Below, in pieces: positions 1 to 10,452 of a stretch of DNA of 64,000 nt; the stretch's first letter is position 1, and each line of letters begins with the position of its first letter. Made by a program: the position numbers and the translations under genes. This stretch comes from Mesaphorura yosii (taxonomy: Eukaryota > Arthropoda > Collembola > Poduromorpha > Tullbergiidae): the NCBI GenBank assembly GCA_009869945.1, contig WIXG01000123.1, forward strand, positions 62,001 through 126,000, read 5' to 3'. The notes under the pieces were generated by a model. That model searched no databases. It was not told the origin of the DNA and was given only the letters and a program-made list of their open reading frames with translations.

Positions 1-466
1 GCTTGCGCCACACTGCAGAGGGTACTCGAGCACTGGGTAAGAGAAATAACAAATGAAGCGTGCCCAACTAAAATCTAATACATGTGACTGTAAAGGATTA
101 ATTGCTCTTTTATTCAAACCAGCAATTTTGACCACTGCCCTTGTGAACAATACCATTGACCTCGCTGGAGTAGTTGGATACCTTCCAAGACTTCTGATTC
201 AGGACTTGCCCACACAATTCGTCGAAGTATTGCGCCTGATTCGCAGAAACGAAATTCGTGCTCCATCCGACGTGGGCACTGCCATCGACAATGTTCTGGT
301 CATTGTGCGCCAGGCACAGGATAGCGGAATTACGGATCGACTCTTCGGACCAATCACTCGATTCCTGCCAAACTTGCTGACTGGAGTGAACGATTTCATG
401 GTCACCATTTTCAACAATGTCTTCAGCTTCCTTGGGGCAAATCTTGACGGAAACCGATTCTATTAG
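1..466 (+). CDS. Gene A: secreted-family protein, 5' end cut by window edge
   Basis: Partial gene of unknown function. I read two exons, 1-36 and 123-466, joined across a GT-AG intron (gtaaga...accag) in phase 1. This removes an apparent Met at 53 that lies inside the intron. The join is supported by gene B: the junction reads RALAILTTAL here and RAAAILVRGL there. The C-terminal part carries both family motifs, LAGVVGYLPRLLIQDLPTQF and ITRFLPNLLTGVNDF. The signal peptide and N-terminus lie off the window. AATAAA signals follow at 474-479 and 537-542. The nearest paralogue, gene B, is convergent. No known domain is recognised; secretion is inferred from the paralogues. Confidence 0.75.
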
Positions 467-1832
467 TTGAAAAAATAAAATAGCATTTATGCCGGCTTAA
501 TTTAATTGTGGATCAATTTGAGTGTGAATAAATCTGAACAAAAAAGGGTTTGCAAGATTTGGAACTTGACTTTTTTTTACACTAAGGCTCAGTATCTCCA
601 GGTTGAGAGACAGCTTTGATCAAGTAAACTGTGTTGTGTTTGTACTCGCCATGACTAACAGTCATCCACCGTCTATTGAGATATAGTGGAATTTCCAAAT
701 CTCAGCCTTCTTTATCGAACTCTGGACTGGAAGTAATGTAATTTCGACTTCTGCGTATTAATGTGCGATTAAATTCAAAATATATAGTATTGAGACAAGC
801 AATTGTTCCCAAGAAGTTCGAAACACTGTTTCTGACAACGTTGAAGGCAGGTAGTTCCTTCGTTTGCGATTGACATGATATGCAAAGTCGGACGCATCGA
901 GTGTGACACATGTCAAAGTGCGACGTGCTTGCTTCGATGACATTTCGATTTAGCGTTCGTTGCCGGGTTTATCAGTACAGTGTCCATTGTGAACCTAATC
1001 TAACTGGCCAAAATCAATGTTCATGATTACTCACAAGTTCAAGATGCCTTTCTCTCATGTGTCAGTTTTGGGTTGTTCCCGATGCCTAAATGCCATTTGT
1101 CCAAGACATAAGCTCAATTGAATCATTAGTCAACGAAATATGAGCTTCGAAGTGATTGAAAAAATCCAGTAATCTTTAAGTTTTCACAGTCAAAGATATC
1201 TTAGTCATTTTGGTCGGAGTTGGGAGCGGTGAGCGATTATGACTTCTCCATAAGTATGTGCGACTACATTTTGAATGAGGTCTCGGTTTGTGTACTCTTT
1301 CCTGAGAAATCCGATGTCGTTCGAAACGTCGAACTTGTCGACAATAACGCTTGAATTGAAGCTACAATGCTTGAAAAATCAGCTTGGGGATTTTTTTTGG
1401 ATTTTGATGAATGCTGCAAGTACTTTTAATTATGTTCTACGAAATGTTTTGTAAAATACAACAATTATGTTCATAATTAAATGCATTATTACAAAAAACA
1501 AAGAAAAAAAAAACATAAGTTCGTATTCATATTCCAATGTGGGGTGAACAAAATTTTAGGCTGTATACTGCTGGAGGTATGAAAAATTCTGTGCCTTGTG
1601 TCCATTCTGTGTTCCGGGTCGTGCCGTGGCTGTTGGGGGGTCCGTGTGAATGAAATGCTGCTGCTGAGTATGGATGGGTGTTGTGGAGTCTAATTGCAGG
1701 ACAATTGCTTTTGTACTATTGTGGCTGGGTGAGACTGGAGGTGAGGAGCTGTTACAGAAATTTGGGGCCAAGTGGAGTCGAATTGTTGGTGGGGTAAACT
1801 GCCTGGTGGTCAAATTGATTCGAACGGCTCGC
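467..1832. other. Spacer between convergent genes A and B
   Basis: AT-rich spacer holding the polyadenylation signals of gene A at its left end and the 3' flank of gene B at its right. Short reading frames on both strands show no signal peptide, splice pattern or family motif. I see no gene. Confidence 0.6.
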
Positions 1833-2433
1833 TTAGGCGATGAATGTGAAGAGGCTGTCCAACAGAGTCACCATGAAGTCGCCAACTCCTCGGAACAAGT
1901 TGGGGAGGAACGTGAATGCTGGAGTGAAGTTCTCTCCGATGGCCGAGTCACGGTATTGGTTGGCGAACGAGATAAGGGTGTCGATGGCGCTGTCAACATC
2001 GTTGGGAATTCGGATCTGGTTGCTGCGGATAAGTCGGAGGACTTCGACGAATTGGGTTGGTCCGTCCAAGAAGATGAGACGCGGCATGTAGGCGACGACG
2101 CCTCCTAGTTGGAAGGTGTCGGTTAAGAGTCCACGGACCAAGATGGCGGCGGCGCGGCTGACGTTGGTGCCTGCGAGGGCTGAGGCGTTGGCCATGCTGG
2201 TCAGGGCATTGATCAAGTTGTTGGAGAGCTGGCCAGAAGCCTGCTCAAGCGCCTGGCGCGCATCGCGGACCTTCTGCTCCTCCACACCGTTCCTCACGAC
2301 CTCTGGCCTGGCCAGTGCCTGCGAAATAATGAACACATTAATTTGAGAATCTGTTCAAGACAATAAATTTGTCCAGTCTTACTTGGGCAGCACAGCCTAA
2401 GACAAGAATGACAAGAACTGCGTTGTAGTTCAT
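1833..2433 (-). CDS. Gene B: secreted helical protein, family-1 prototype
   Basis: 178-residue predicted secreted protein of unknown function. Exon 1 (2433-2383) encodes only a signal peptide, MNYNAVLVILVLGCAAQ. Exon 2 (2318-1833) follows a phase-0 GT-AG intron (2382-2319). The mature protein is mostly helical. It carries motif 1 (LGGVVAYMPRLIFLDGPTQF followed by VEVLRLIRS) and motif 2 (FTFLPNLFRGVGDFMVTLL) at the extreme C-terminus. Gene A is about half identical over the same stretch, so the two are recent paralogues. The start is the first ATG after a TATA box about 105 bp upstream. No catalytic or cysteine pattern is visible. A carrier or structural secretory role is possible but unproven. 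Confidence 0.82.
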
Positions 2434-2536
2434 GTTGTAAATTTAATTTGTTCTTTGAACGGAGAGTAAATCGTTTCCAACCTGAGTCTGGAGTCTGTCG
2501 GTTAAATTGTGTGACTGAATGTGGTTTCTCTCAGTA

Positions 2537-2544
2537 CTTTTATA
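2537..2544 (-). promoter_or_regulatory. TATA box of gene B
   Basis: TATAAAAG on the minus strand, about 105 bp upstream of the gene B start codon. Sequence match only. Confidence 0.55.
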
Positions 2545-2639
2545 CCCCCAGCTGGAGGCCAGTTGCAGTTGTATTGGAAATGGCACCGGAACGCCTCCGA
2601 GTGCCAGCTTGTCAAGAAGGTAATCCAATCGCACATCCT

Positions 2640-3251
2640 AAATTTGGATAATACTTGATAATATCTGGGCGAAAACATCTGGCGCAGAGGAGACGTCCGA
2701 GCGTCGTCGTCCAAAGTTCATTCACCATCACCACTTGCACTCACTCTAATTAAATTGCACGAATTCCACAGATTTTACTAATTGCACGCTGCGCGCTGAG
2801 TAATCGCAGGCATAATTATGTTTATCTACTTTTAATTCAGAGAGATTTACTTTTCATGGAAATATCTCATTGCATTAATTTGGGTGGTTCAGGTACTCAC
2901 GGGTTGATAAACCCATTAACGCCGGCCTGACACGTTTGCACTCACTCACCAACCGAATGATCCAAATTCAAGAATGAACCTCTCCAATTAATTTGGACGA
3001 TTCTGTTGATATGTGGACATTCGGTGCAGTGTTGGCATTGACATTGCCTCAGCGTGTGATGGATGGAATATTTCCGGAAGAAACATTGATTGACGAACAA
3101 TGATATTGATTTCATGGAATCTGTCAAAAGTCGTATTCGATTCTTTCTCAACTTTTATTCAGCTGACAAACAAGGGAGTAAATGAAAAAAAATAAATAGA
3201 AGTTGTGCTTTGTAATTGTCTCCAACATTTGCTAGTTTATTCAGCTCCAGT
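2640..3251. other. Spacer between genes B and C
   Basis: Upstream flank of gene B and 3' flank of gene C. A minus-strand AATAAA (plus TTTATT near 3235) just past the gene C stop is its likely polyadenylation signal. Nothing else is recognised. Confidence 0.5.
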
Positions 3252-4242
3252 TTACAAGTACTCATCGACTCCGTCAACAATGGTTTCGATACTTTCGAAA
3301 AGTTCCGGTAGCTCACTCAGAAAGCCCGACACTTCTCGCAGGTCAAATTGTCCCAGAGCATCAACAATTTTGCCAACGTCCTCGAGCCCACCAAATTGCC
3401 GCTTGTTGTTTACTCGTTCAGTCTGCGAATTAAAGTCACGAATTACGAATTTAAAAAAAACAGGCCAATGAGAATGAGTTTAATGCTTTCGTACCTCGCG
3501 AAGTGTTTTGAGCAGCAGTATGAACTGATTGGTCTCTGAATCTCGGATTAAAAATGGCAATCGCTCGACGACTGGCTTGAAGTCCATTTGTCCATTCAGC
3601 ACGGTCTTCATGAGCTAAAGAACAATCAAAATGTAATGTGTAAGTCAAATTTTGTCTTAAACTCGGAAGTTGTCAGTATTATTGTGTACTTGTCTCGTTA
3701 CTCTGAAAATTTCCGGTGTCCTGTCCTGAACCTGTACCGGTCCGGTAACGACAAGAGCGGCCAGCATCTTGAGGAAATTGTTCTCGACGACAGTGGTCAA
3801 CTCGGACTTGAGTGCTTCGACTTGTGAGATGTTCTCGCTGCGGAAGAGACGCTCCAATTTTGTGGCAAGTTCTTCACGACGCAGGATTTCGTCGACGGAA
3901 ACGTCAGAGCGGACCCAGTGACCACGTGGCAGCTGGACCAGGTTTCCAGCACGGTACCTGCCGTTGATGGTGGTCTGGAGTTGTCCGACCTCTTGCTGCA
4001 TTACGTTGACACTTTTCCTGATCTCGACCACGTACTCGGCGATCCCCATAATTGTGCCCTTGATCTCATTCACATTCTGTGCAATCTCGTTCATCCGCAC
4101 GTCGGATGGTTCCACGTTGAATCCGGCACTGAGCACTCCATAAACACACTGCAACAAACAAAAAAGAGCTGAAAAATATTGATGTGCTAATAATTTTAAA
4201 AATTCAAACCTGCAGCAAGACGAACGCGGCGATGGACTTCAT
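3252..4242 (-). CDS. Gene C: secreted family-1 protein with coiled-coil N-terminal half
   Basis: About 256-residue predicted secreted protein, unknown function. Exons (minus): 4242-4210 (start of the signal peptide, MKSIAAFVLLQ), 4148-3702, 3614-3495, 3422-3252. All junctions are phase 0. Exon 2 could end at 3690 instead, because a second in-frame GTA donor lies 12 bases on. The N-terminal half is charged and helical. Exon 3 carries motif 1 as FKPVVERLPFLIRDSETNQF, then ILLLKTLRE, clearly aligned with VVAYMPRLIFLDGPTQF...VLRLIRS of gene B. Exon 4 ends with motif 2 (FLSELPELFESIETIVDG). A TATA box lies 80 bp upstream. It shares the tandem minus-strand block with B, D and E. Confidence 0.8.
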
Positions 4243-4320
4243 TTTTCAATCTCTTTAGATTTCAAAATCCTCCCAGGCAATTAGTGAACAAATGAAAGTG
4301 TTCTAATGCAATGAAGAAAC

Positions 4321-4328
4321 CTTTTATA
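4321..4328 (-). promoter_or_regulatory. TATA box of gene C
   Basis: TATAAAAG on the minus strand, about 80 bp upstream of the gene C start codon. Confidence 0.55.
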
Positions 4329-4581
4329 GGGCCAGTAATATTTAGTCAGGGTCGAACGTCTGAAGAGGCTGACAGAGTTTTTTCTCTGATTGGTAGCTGC
4401 CTGGCTGAGCATGGAATCTGTTTTAGCATGAAATTAATTCATGGCCGTTCATTATAGAAGTTCGTGGGCATCATGTATGTACTTTGTAATTTATCTCTCC
4501 TTTAATCGTTTTTTATCAATACACAAATCAGATTTCACATTCACGTAATAATTTAAACAATGAATACAGAGAAGGCAGTAA
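4329..4581. other. Short spacer between genes C and D
   Basis: Upstream flank of gene C running into the 3' flank of gene D. Nothing recognised. Confidence 0.5.
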
Positions 4582-5872
4582 CTAAAGATCCAGGTCGCCG
4601 ATAAAGTTAGACAACCCACTGATAAGGTTCACTGCTTCTCGTGCGCCTTTGAAAATATCTGGGGCGATGCGAATCATGTCTCCGAGTCCGTTTCGCACGC
4701 TGCTGGCCAGCCCCTCCAACGAGAACTGCTGCATTGGGTCTTCCCTCTCCTCTTCGAAGCCGGCGGCGCTCTCGGTGGTGCCGTTCACCACGACGGCGAC
4801 CGGTGCGACCTCAGCCGGACGTGTGGCTAAAAGTGTTCGAAATTAAAACCCTGTAAAGGCTTTGTGCATGTTAGCATACACTTACTGCCTCTTCTTCGCA
4901 CATTCTGCGCCGGGGCTTCGGTCGGTCGTGTGCCTCCGAAAAGCATTCCAAGAAAATTTAGTGAGGAAGTCAGTGAAGGGAGGTTGATTTGCCTCCCAGC
5001 ATTCTTCTCTTTACGCGAATCTTCTCCTTCTCCAGTCTCTTCTTCCTCCTCCGCCCCACTTTCCTCAGTCGTGCCATTTCCACCGAGCACTTGAACCTTG
5101 ACCGGGACTTGGGTTCCATTCACCGTTGTAAATGCCTGTGTTCCATTTGTCCCATTGACTATCGTAATGATCGTTGTCTGGGGCGGAGGCAACGTCGTGA
5201 GTCGGGCTGGATTATGGGCAACGAGTTTAACAACTCCAAGCAACTGAGTTCCCACGGGGCTCGGCAGGAATCTGGTCGCTGATTCGACGTAGGATGTTAG
5301 ATTGATGCTGTTAGTGCCGAAGAAGGCTTTGACGAGATTTCCGACCTGAGGCATGCAGAAGTTTGTGAAATTTCTGTATGCTACTCATTGAGTGTATTTA
5401 CCACTGGAACGAAGTTGCTGGGTCTTCTCGTAGTCGTGCTCTCGTTATCCTCCTCCTCTTCTTCCTCCTGCTTTCCTTGCTTGTTCTCCAGCTCCTTCTT
5501 CGCCAGACGAATGGATTCTTGTTCCTTTTCGACCAATACTCTCAGTGCCTGGATTCATTCAGAAATCACACGCTTCAATATGTTTGTGGCAAAAATTTGG
5601 CCTTTCTTACGACTTACAATGAAGAGATTCTCCTTTATTTTGGCTCCAGCATAGTTCCTCGCCACATCTTGCGTGTATTTTGCCTGCTCTCTCAGAGCTT
5701 GTCTGGTTTGATCGACCTCTGCCTGAATATCATTCTCAATTTGATCCAGATACGCTTTGTCGTCGATGTTGGGGTCAAAATGCTGGGCGAAAGCTCCAGT
5801 AAAATGGAGACAGACTAGAACTACTGCTGTTAAGTGGAAATGTTTTCTTAGTGCTCTGCCGAAAGAAACCAT
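4582..5872 (-). CDS. Gene D: secreted family-1 protein with acidic and Thr/Pro linkers
   Basis: About 368-residue predicted secreted protein. Exons (minus): 5872-5618, 5548-5402, 5345-4886, 4826-4582; phases 0, 0 and 1 all agree across the joins. The first Met is chosen because the upstream in-frame codon is not ATG and a signal peptide follows (TAVVLVCLHFTGAFAQ). Layout: N-terminal helical coiled region, Lys/Glu-rich stretch with a long Glu run in exon 2, motif 1 in exon 3 (LTSYVESATRFLPSPVGTQL), a Thr/Pro/Asn-Gly linker with several potential N-glycosylation NGT sites, a second acidic stretch, then motif 2 (IRIAPDIFKGAREAVNLIS) near the C-terminus. Closest paralogue is gene E. Function unknown. 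Confidence 0.8.
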
Positions 5873-6858
5873 TATGAATTTTTTGCTCAAAATCACTCAA
5901 TAACATGAAGATTACAGATTAGCTCCGAATCATGTTCCGAATTGGACGCCACTTCAAATGAGTATGATCTGCCAACCGCAATGAAAGTCGGAAAAGAGGT
6001 TGGACTCTGGTTTTATGGATGCCTCTATCAATTATTCATTCGCTATACGATGGATAAATGGATTGACTTATATTCGGGCGGTCTGCACGCTCTGCTTTTT
6101 ATCAGTCCGCTTATGCAATATTGCAATGCTGTGATATTTGCAATGGATCTGCTTCGCAATTTACCGTTGCGCATTGGAATCGGAATGAAATTACCTTGAG
6201 TAAATTAGAATGTGATTTAATTAGCAGAAGTTGAATGACACCCCGCAGCCCGCATTTACCGTTAAACCAAAGTCTTGCAAACAAGTTTTGCCTTGCTGAA
6301 TTTGTAGATGCTGGGACCTCAAATCCTAATTTAATATTTGCCAAATTGGGTATCGGACTTTTGCCAAATACGAACTTTGAGTTTATATCGCTGACCGACT
6401 TTACTCATTCCTTTGTCTTGATGCGCACTGTGAATATGTTCAAATTTTTTCATTTGCATTGCATGGTGAAACCGGCACCAGTCCACAATTGAACAATTTA
6501 GTAAACCAAATACACTAAATATTTCAGTGTCAGGTAAAGATCCGTGACAATGCTTTATCTGCAATGAGTTTGGGCGCAAATTTAATTGAAGACCAGCGTA
6601 GACGCATTTTATTGTACACCCTGACGTAAATTACTTTAACCATCCTCTAAATTGCAGACCTACCAAAATGCTAAGCCTTGAAATAATAACGCATGAGGCA
6701 ATTACAATTTAATAATTAAGAATAACAGGGGCATTAAATTAATTGAATTTTCTGATTCAACAAATTACGCTAACTCTTGAGTGTGTACATCAAATTCTAT
6801 GTCAAGAATGCAAAAACAGTAAAAAGAACAAAATAACAATAAAAATATGGATCTGTTT
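5873..6858. other. Spacer between genes D and E
   Basis: About 1 kb of AT-rich DNA with only short, unconvincing reading frames. It must hold the promoter of gene D, but I see no clear TATA box. Confidence 0.5.
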
Positions 6859-8165
6859 TTATTCGTCGTCGTCTTCATCACCGCCAAACAGATCGCTGAG
6901 GATTGGAATGTCGTCCAACTGGCCCAGTGTCTCAAGCAGTGTGAAAGCTTGTCTGGCGCCGTTGAAGAGGTCGGGCATGACGCGCATGACCTCCGTCATG
7001 TTGGTGTTTGAAAATACTTGCCGTAGCTGGCTCATGAAGTCCGTCGGTTGCTGCTGCTGCCGCCTGGTGGGCGCAGGCACAGCCGTGGGGACCGGTACGG
7101 GTTCGACGGCGGCAGGAGCAGGCGGCACCACCGGTTGCTCGACTTTTTCGATAGGCTTTGTGTTGTGTTGCTGGATTGCGTATTGCATTGCAGAGTCGAT
7201 TAGATTCTGTTCCAGACGCTGCAGCTCGCCTTCCGAGATAATTTCGTACTCCTCGCTGCCCACAACGATTGGCTGATTCGTCGTGCTTGGAATCTTCCTG
7301 CGTATCTTGTACTTGGATTTAGTGCGGCCGGGGCTCGAGATGACGAACGAGGCGACGACGTCGGCCGGTTGTCGCGTGCTTGTCGTTGGCTCGGTCGGCG
7401 GTTGGGTTGGAGGCAAAGTGGCTTGCGTGATGGGGATGACGGGAATGTACTGTGGGACAGGTGCTGGGCGAGGAGTCGTGGTCGTCTGGCCCGTGAGCAA
7501 GGAGAAGACGCCACTGACTTGATTTCGGAGAGTGTTCGGGACGAGGTAGAAGGCGCGATCGACGATGCTTGTGAGATTAAGATTACCGGCGAAAATTGCC
7601 CCAAGTAGCTGAGCCACTTGAGGCAGAGTGTTCGGGTTGAATGTGATGTCTTCGTCGTCTCCATCGTCGTCCTCCCCGAGTCCAAACTGGCGTGCTGCTG
7701 TGTGAGTTCGAGTATTACCTGGCTCGCTTGTGGCAGCGATGATGGTGAAAAGCTGAGAGTATTGAGACAAAATGTCAAGTTCAACACTCAAGTTTAGCAT
7801 ACAGGAATTTTATATTTTCTTTTTTGAGGATTTACCCGGATCAAATTCTTCTTCATGACATCCGCAATGTGTTGACGAGCCATGTCGGCCAATTGCTGTT
7901 CTTCGAGCGTCAGCGGTCTTTTCGTTTTTGGTACACCCGTGGTTGGACTGCTGGTTTGTGTGCTGAGGTCCGCAAAATCGGTGGAGGGTTCAGGCTCAGT
8001 GGATGTGGCAATGTCGACTTCAGCCGCGGAACTCTACGAATTCACCCGGATCAAGGGTCGGACATACGGAAAAGTTAAATTGTACTCGGTTCCTTTCCTT
8101 ACCGTTTGAATCCATAACAAAGAAAGCCCGCACACGACGAGAACATTGAAGCCCGTTCGAATCAT
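6859..8165 (-). CDS. Gene E: secreted family-1 protein with Pro/Thr-rich linker and acidic tail
   Basis: 384-residue predicted secreted protein. Exons (minus): 8165-8103 (signal peptide with FNVLVVCGLSLLWIQT), 8033-7836, 7752-6859; both joins are phase 0. After an acidic segment (GEDDDGDDED) comes motif 1 (LTSIVDRAFYLVPNTLRNQV), then a long Pro/Thr linker, a Lys/Arg patch, a Glu-rich helix, a Pro/Ala/Val linker and Gln run, motif 2 (MRVMPDLFNGARQAFTLLE), and an Asp/Glu-rich C-terminus ending just before the stop. The stop codon overlaps an AATAAA. The domain order matches gene D, its nearest paralogue. No enzyme motif. Linkers of this kind suggest an extracellular modular protein, but that is inference. 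Confidence 0.8.
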
Positions 8166-8211
8166 GTCTGCTTGGCGTCCTCGTGTTGTGATTCTTTATC
8201 GCAGATACTAA

Positions 8212-8217
8212 TTTATA
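8212..8217 (-). promoter_or_regulatory. TATA-like box of gene E
   Basis: TATAAA on the minus strand about 50 bp upstream of the gene E start codon. Confidence 0.5.
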
Positions 8218-8474
8218 AGTTCGAGGCTTTACTCAGGATTTGAGATTTGTACGTTCTCACGTTGCGATGAGTTATGCCAATAAAATAATGGTTTTTTCTC
8301 CAGGAGTCTGAGTCTTACTTATAGTTTCTGCAGGGTGTAAGCGTGGCTGGTGCAGCTGTCGTAAAAACCATGCAGGTGGGTGCAGTGCTGTGCTCGCCAA
8401 ACAATTTGAGTTGGACCATGCACAAAAACGTTGCATTGACAGGGCGGATTACCCTGTCTTTATTTTGTCACTCC

Positions 8475-9077
8475 TCATCTGCTTTCTCCTTTATGGTAAT
8501 AAAACTGGGTTAATTGGTTATGGCGCGGCTGTGTCGATTTCTCTAATTTCTCCAAATTCAGTTCGTTCAACCCCCACGAGCTTGAGATCATGTGCATAAT
8601 TTTGCAGAGTGTAATTAAATATGCGAGAAAAGTACGCCAATTTGTGCCACACATTTGCGAATCTCTGCGCTGAGACTCTTCGCCGCGTGTGTCTTCGTTG
8701 TCGTACTCATATTTTTGAACTAGAATCCGTGAAATCCACGAGTCATCATCACTCGAAGTCGTAAAACGTAATTGACAATTTATGACATCTGTACTCCTTG
8801 TGTGTTGCGATTGCGATTGTAATCTGACTCCGTAGTAAATGTTAACAGCCTCATGAGCCATCTTTATTTTTGATGAACTAAAAATAACTTGCGTCTTAAG
8901 CACAAAACGCGATAACTCGAACAATAATTCACGGCCCGATTTGTTCTTGCCATTAATTTCGTAAACTGGCATGCCAAGCAGAGGCAGAAATGAATGAAGA
9001 GCTGAGACAGCGTTGATTCGTGCATAATCACAACTCGTAACCCAGTAATTGTGAAATTCTGGTTCAAGGGCCAACAA
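8475..9077 (-). CDS. Long anonymous reading frame between the two secreted-gene blocks
   Basis: An open frame of about 200 codons in the divergent spacer between genes E and G. The first ATG is about 35 codons in (MPVYEINGK), giving about 165 residues. There is no signal peptide, no recognised domain and no clear splice structure. A frame this long is unusual but can occur by chance in 64 kb. It could be an unrecognised gene, part of one, or noise. Confidence 0.18.
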   Translation of the reverse strand: MLALEPEFHNYWVTSCDYARINAVSALHSFLPLLGMPVYEINGKNKSGRELLFELSRFVLKTQVIFSSSKIKMAHEAVNIYYGVRLQSQSQHTRSTDVINCQLRFTTSSDDDSWISRILVQKYEYDNEDTRGEESQRRDSQMCGTNWRTFLAYLITLCKIMHMISSSWGLNELNLEKLEKSTQPRHNQLTQFYYHKGESR

Positions 9078-9112
9078 TTATGAAATGGTCCGCAGTTTTC
9101 AGTCTAATTGAA

Positions 9113-9119
9113 TTTATAA
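9113..9119 (+). promoter_or_regulatory. TATA-like element of gene G
   Basis: TTTATAAT about 100 bp upstream of the gene G start, followed within a few bases by the palindromic E-box CACGTG. Sequence match only. Confidence 0.35.
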
Positions 9120-9216
9120 TTCACGTGTTGGAGATCAGGTTCGCGTCAGTTCTCATCTAAGACTTCAAGTGTTCGGATTTGAGCTTCTTTGATGTTCCAA
9201 GATCTTTGAAATTGTC

Positions 9217-10452
9217 ATGAAGTCTTTCGCTGTGTACACGCTTTTGGTTTTGGCAATAGCTTCGCTTTTGCTCTTGGCCGAGGCCATGCCTGCAAGGCGA
9301 ATTAAAAAGTGTGTCTATTTTACGTCTGATTTATTAGTAGGACACGCGGAAAGCTGGCTGTCAAACTATATTTTGCTATTTTTATCATCTTAGGCAAAAT
9401 GGAAGAAAACTTGGAAAGCGTGCGCTGGAGTCTCCGGACATCGATTATTTCATGGACAACACCGAAGTTTCATATCCTGACTTTGACTACTTTAACGACG
9501 CTGTAGAAGATGATACTGAAGGTGAAGGTGATCTTTTCAAACGAGGTTCGAACATTCCACATGGGTAAATAACAAAACCTGGTTTTCGTTTATAAAATGA
9601 TATTTATGGTCACAGAGACCGGAACCACGCCAGAGCATGATATAAGACGCAAGCGACAACTATCCGCATCGGAGGACTACTTTGACTTCTTCCCTCCGCC
9701 GCCCACTGTCGCAACTCCGGAGCTGGACAGTGAGCAAAATCCCACGGAGCCGAGCCCAACTCGGCCAACCGAAATGGCCGATTTAGTCCCAGTAAGCCTC
9801 TCCATCTAATAAATAAGCACGAGTACCGTTGTAGCTGTATTTGGCCATGTGTGCACAGGATTTGAGCCTCGGTAAGACTTCGACGCTAGACATTGCCAAA
9901 TTCATCGTGCAGCGAAGCCGTTCTCTCCGCGACGCTCTGGTCGCCTCACTCAAAAACGTGATCCAGAGCAAAACTGGACAAAATTGCATTAGCGCAGACG
10001 GTGCGATCACGGCCATCAAAATCCAAGCACTCGGCAACGGTAACCAGATTTTGACAAATGGACTCATGAACTTCATGGCGTTCCTTCCCAAAATCATGAC
10101 CATCACGATGAATCCTTCTCATGACGGAAATGAACACAAAGTCCTTGTGAGTAGGCAGAATGAGCAGCATTTGAGAAATATTCCATGACATTATGATGCT
10201 CACGCACGCGAATTATAATGTTTTCAGATTGAGACGTTCCAAATTCTTGAGAAGACGTTCGCACAAATACGCAAGGAAGTCGACCCAATTATGGACGAGA
10301 GCATTCAAGAGGATCAAACCGTCGTCAAAATGCTGAACGATGTCAATCTTCTTGTCACAGAGATCAATGCACAGGCCGCCAAGCTCAAGGTGCCAGATAA
10401 TATTATCAGAGCCGCCGCGCCAGAGACTCCATCTTACGCTCCAAATTTTTAG
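9217..10452 (+). CDS. Gene G: secreted family-2 protein with dibasic, acidic-tyrosine propeptide
   Basis: 310-residue predicted secreted protein. Exons: 9217-9308, 9394-9545, 9616-9791, 9859-10146, 10228-10452; phases 2, 1, 0, 0 fit. The exon 2 donor (gttcga) is weak and least certain. The signal peptide is in exon 1 (LVLAIASLLLLAEA). Exons 2-3 form an acidic region cut by basic sites (LGKR, DLFKR, RRKR), with repeated acidic-Tyr motifs (DIDYFMD, DFDYFND, EDYFDFF), then a Pro/Thr stretch. Exons 4-5 hold the family-2 domain, with FMAFLPKIMTI just before the shared phase-0 intron and IETFQILEKTF just after. AATAAA at 10557-10562. First gene of the plus-strand block. Confidence 0.78.

Noticed and set aside
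53-122. Apparent Met start of gene A at 53
   Set aside because: It lies inside a GT-AG intron (37-122). The spliced reading matches gene B across the junction; the unspliced one does not.
1674-2346. Plus-strand open frames opposite gene B
   Set aside because: Antisense shadows of gene B, which has a signal peptide, TATA box and a paralogue.
5378-5818. Leu/Ser-rich plus-strand frames opposite gene D
   Set aside because: They are the reverse reading of Glu/Lys-rich exons of gene D.
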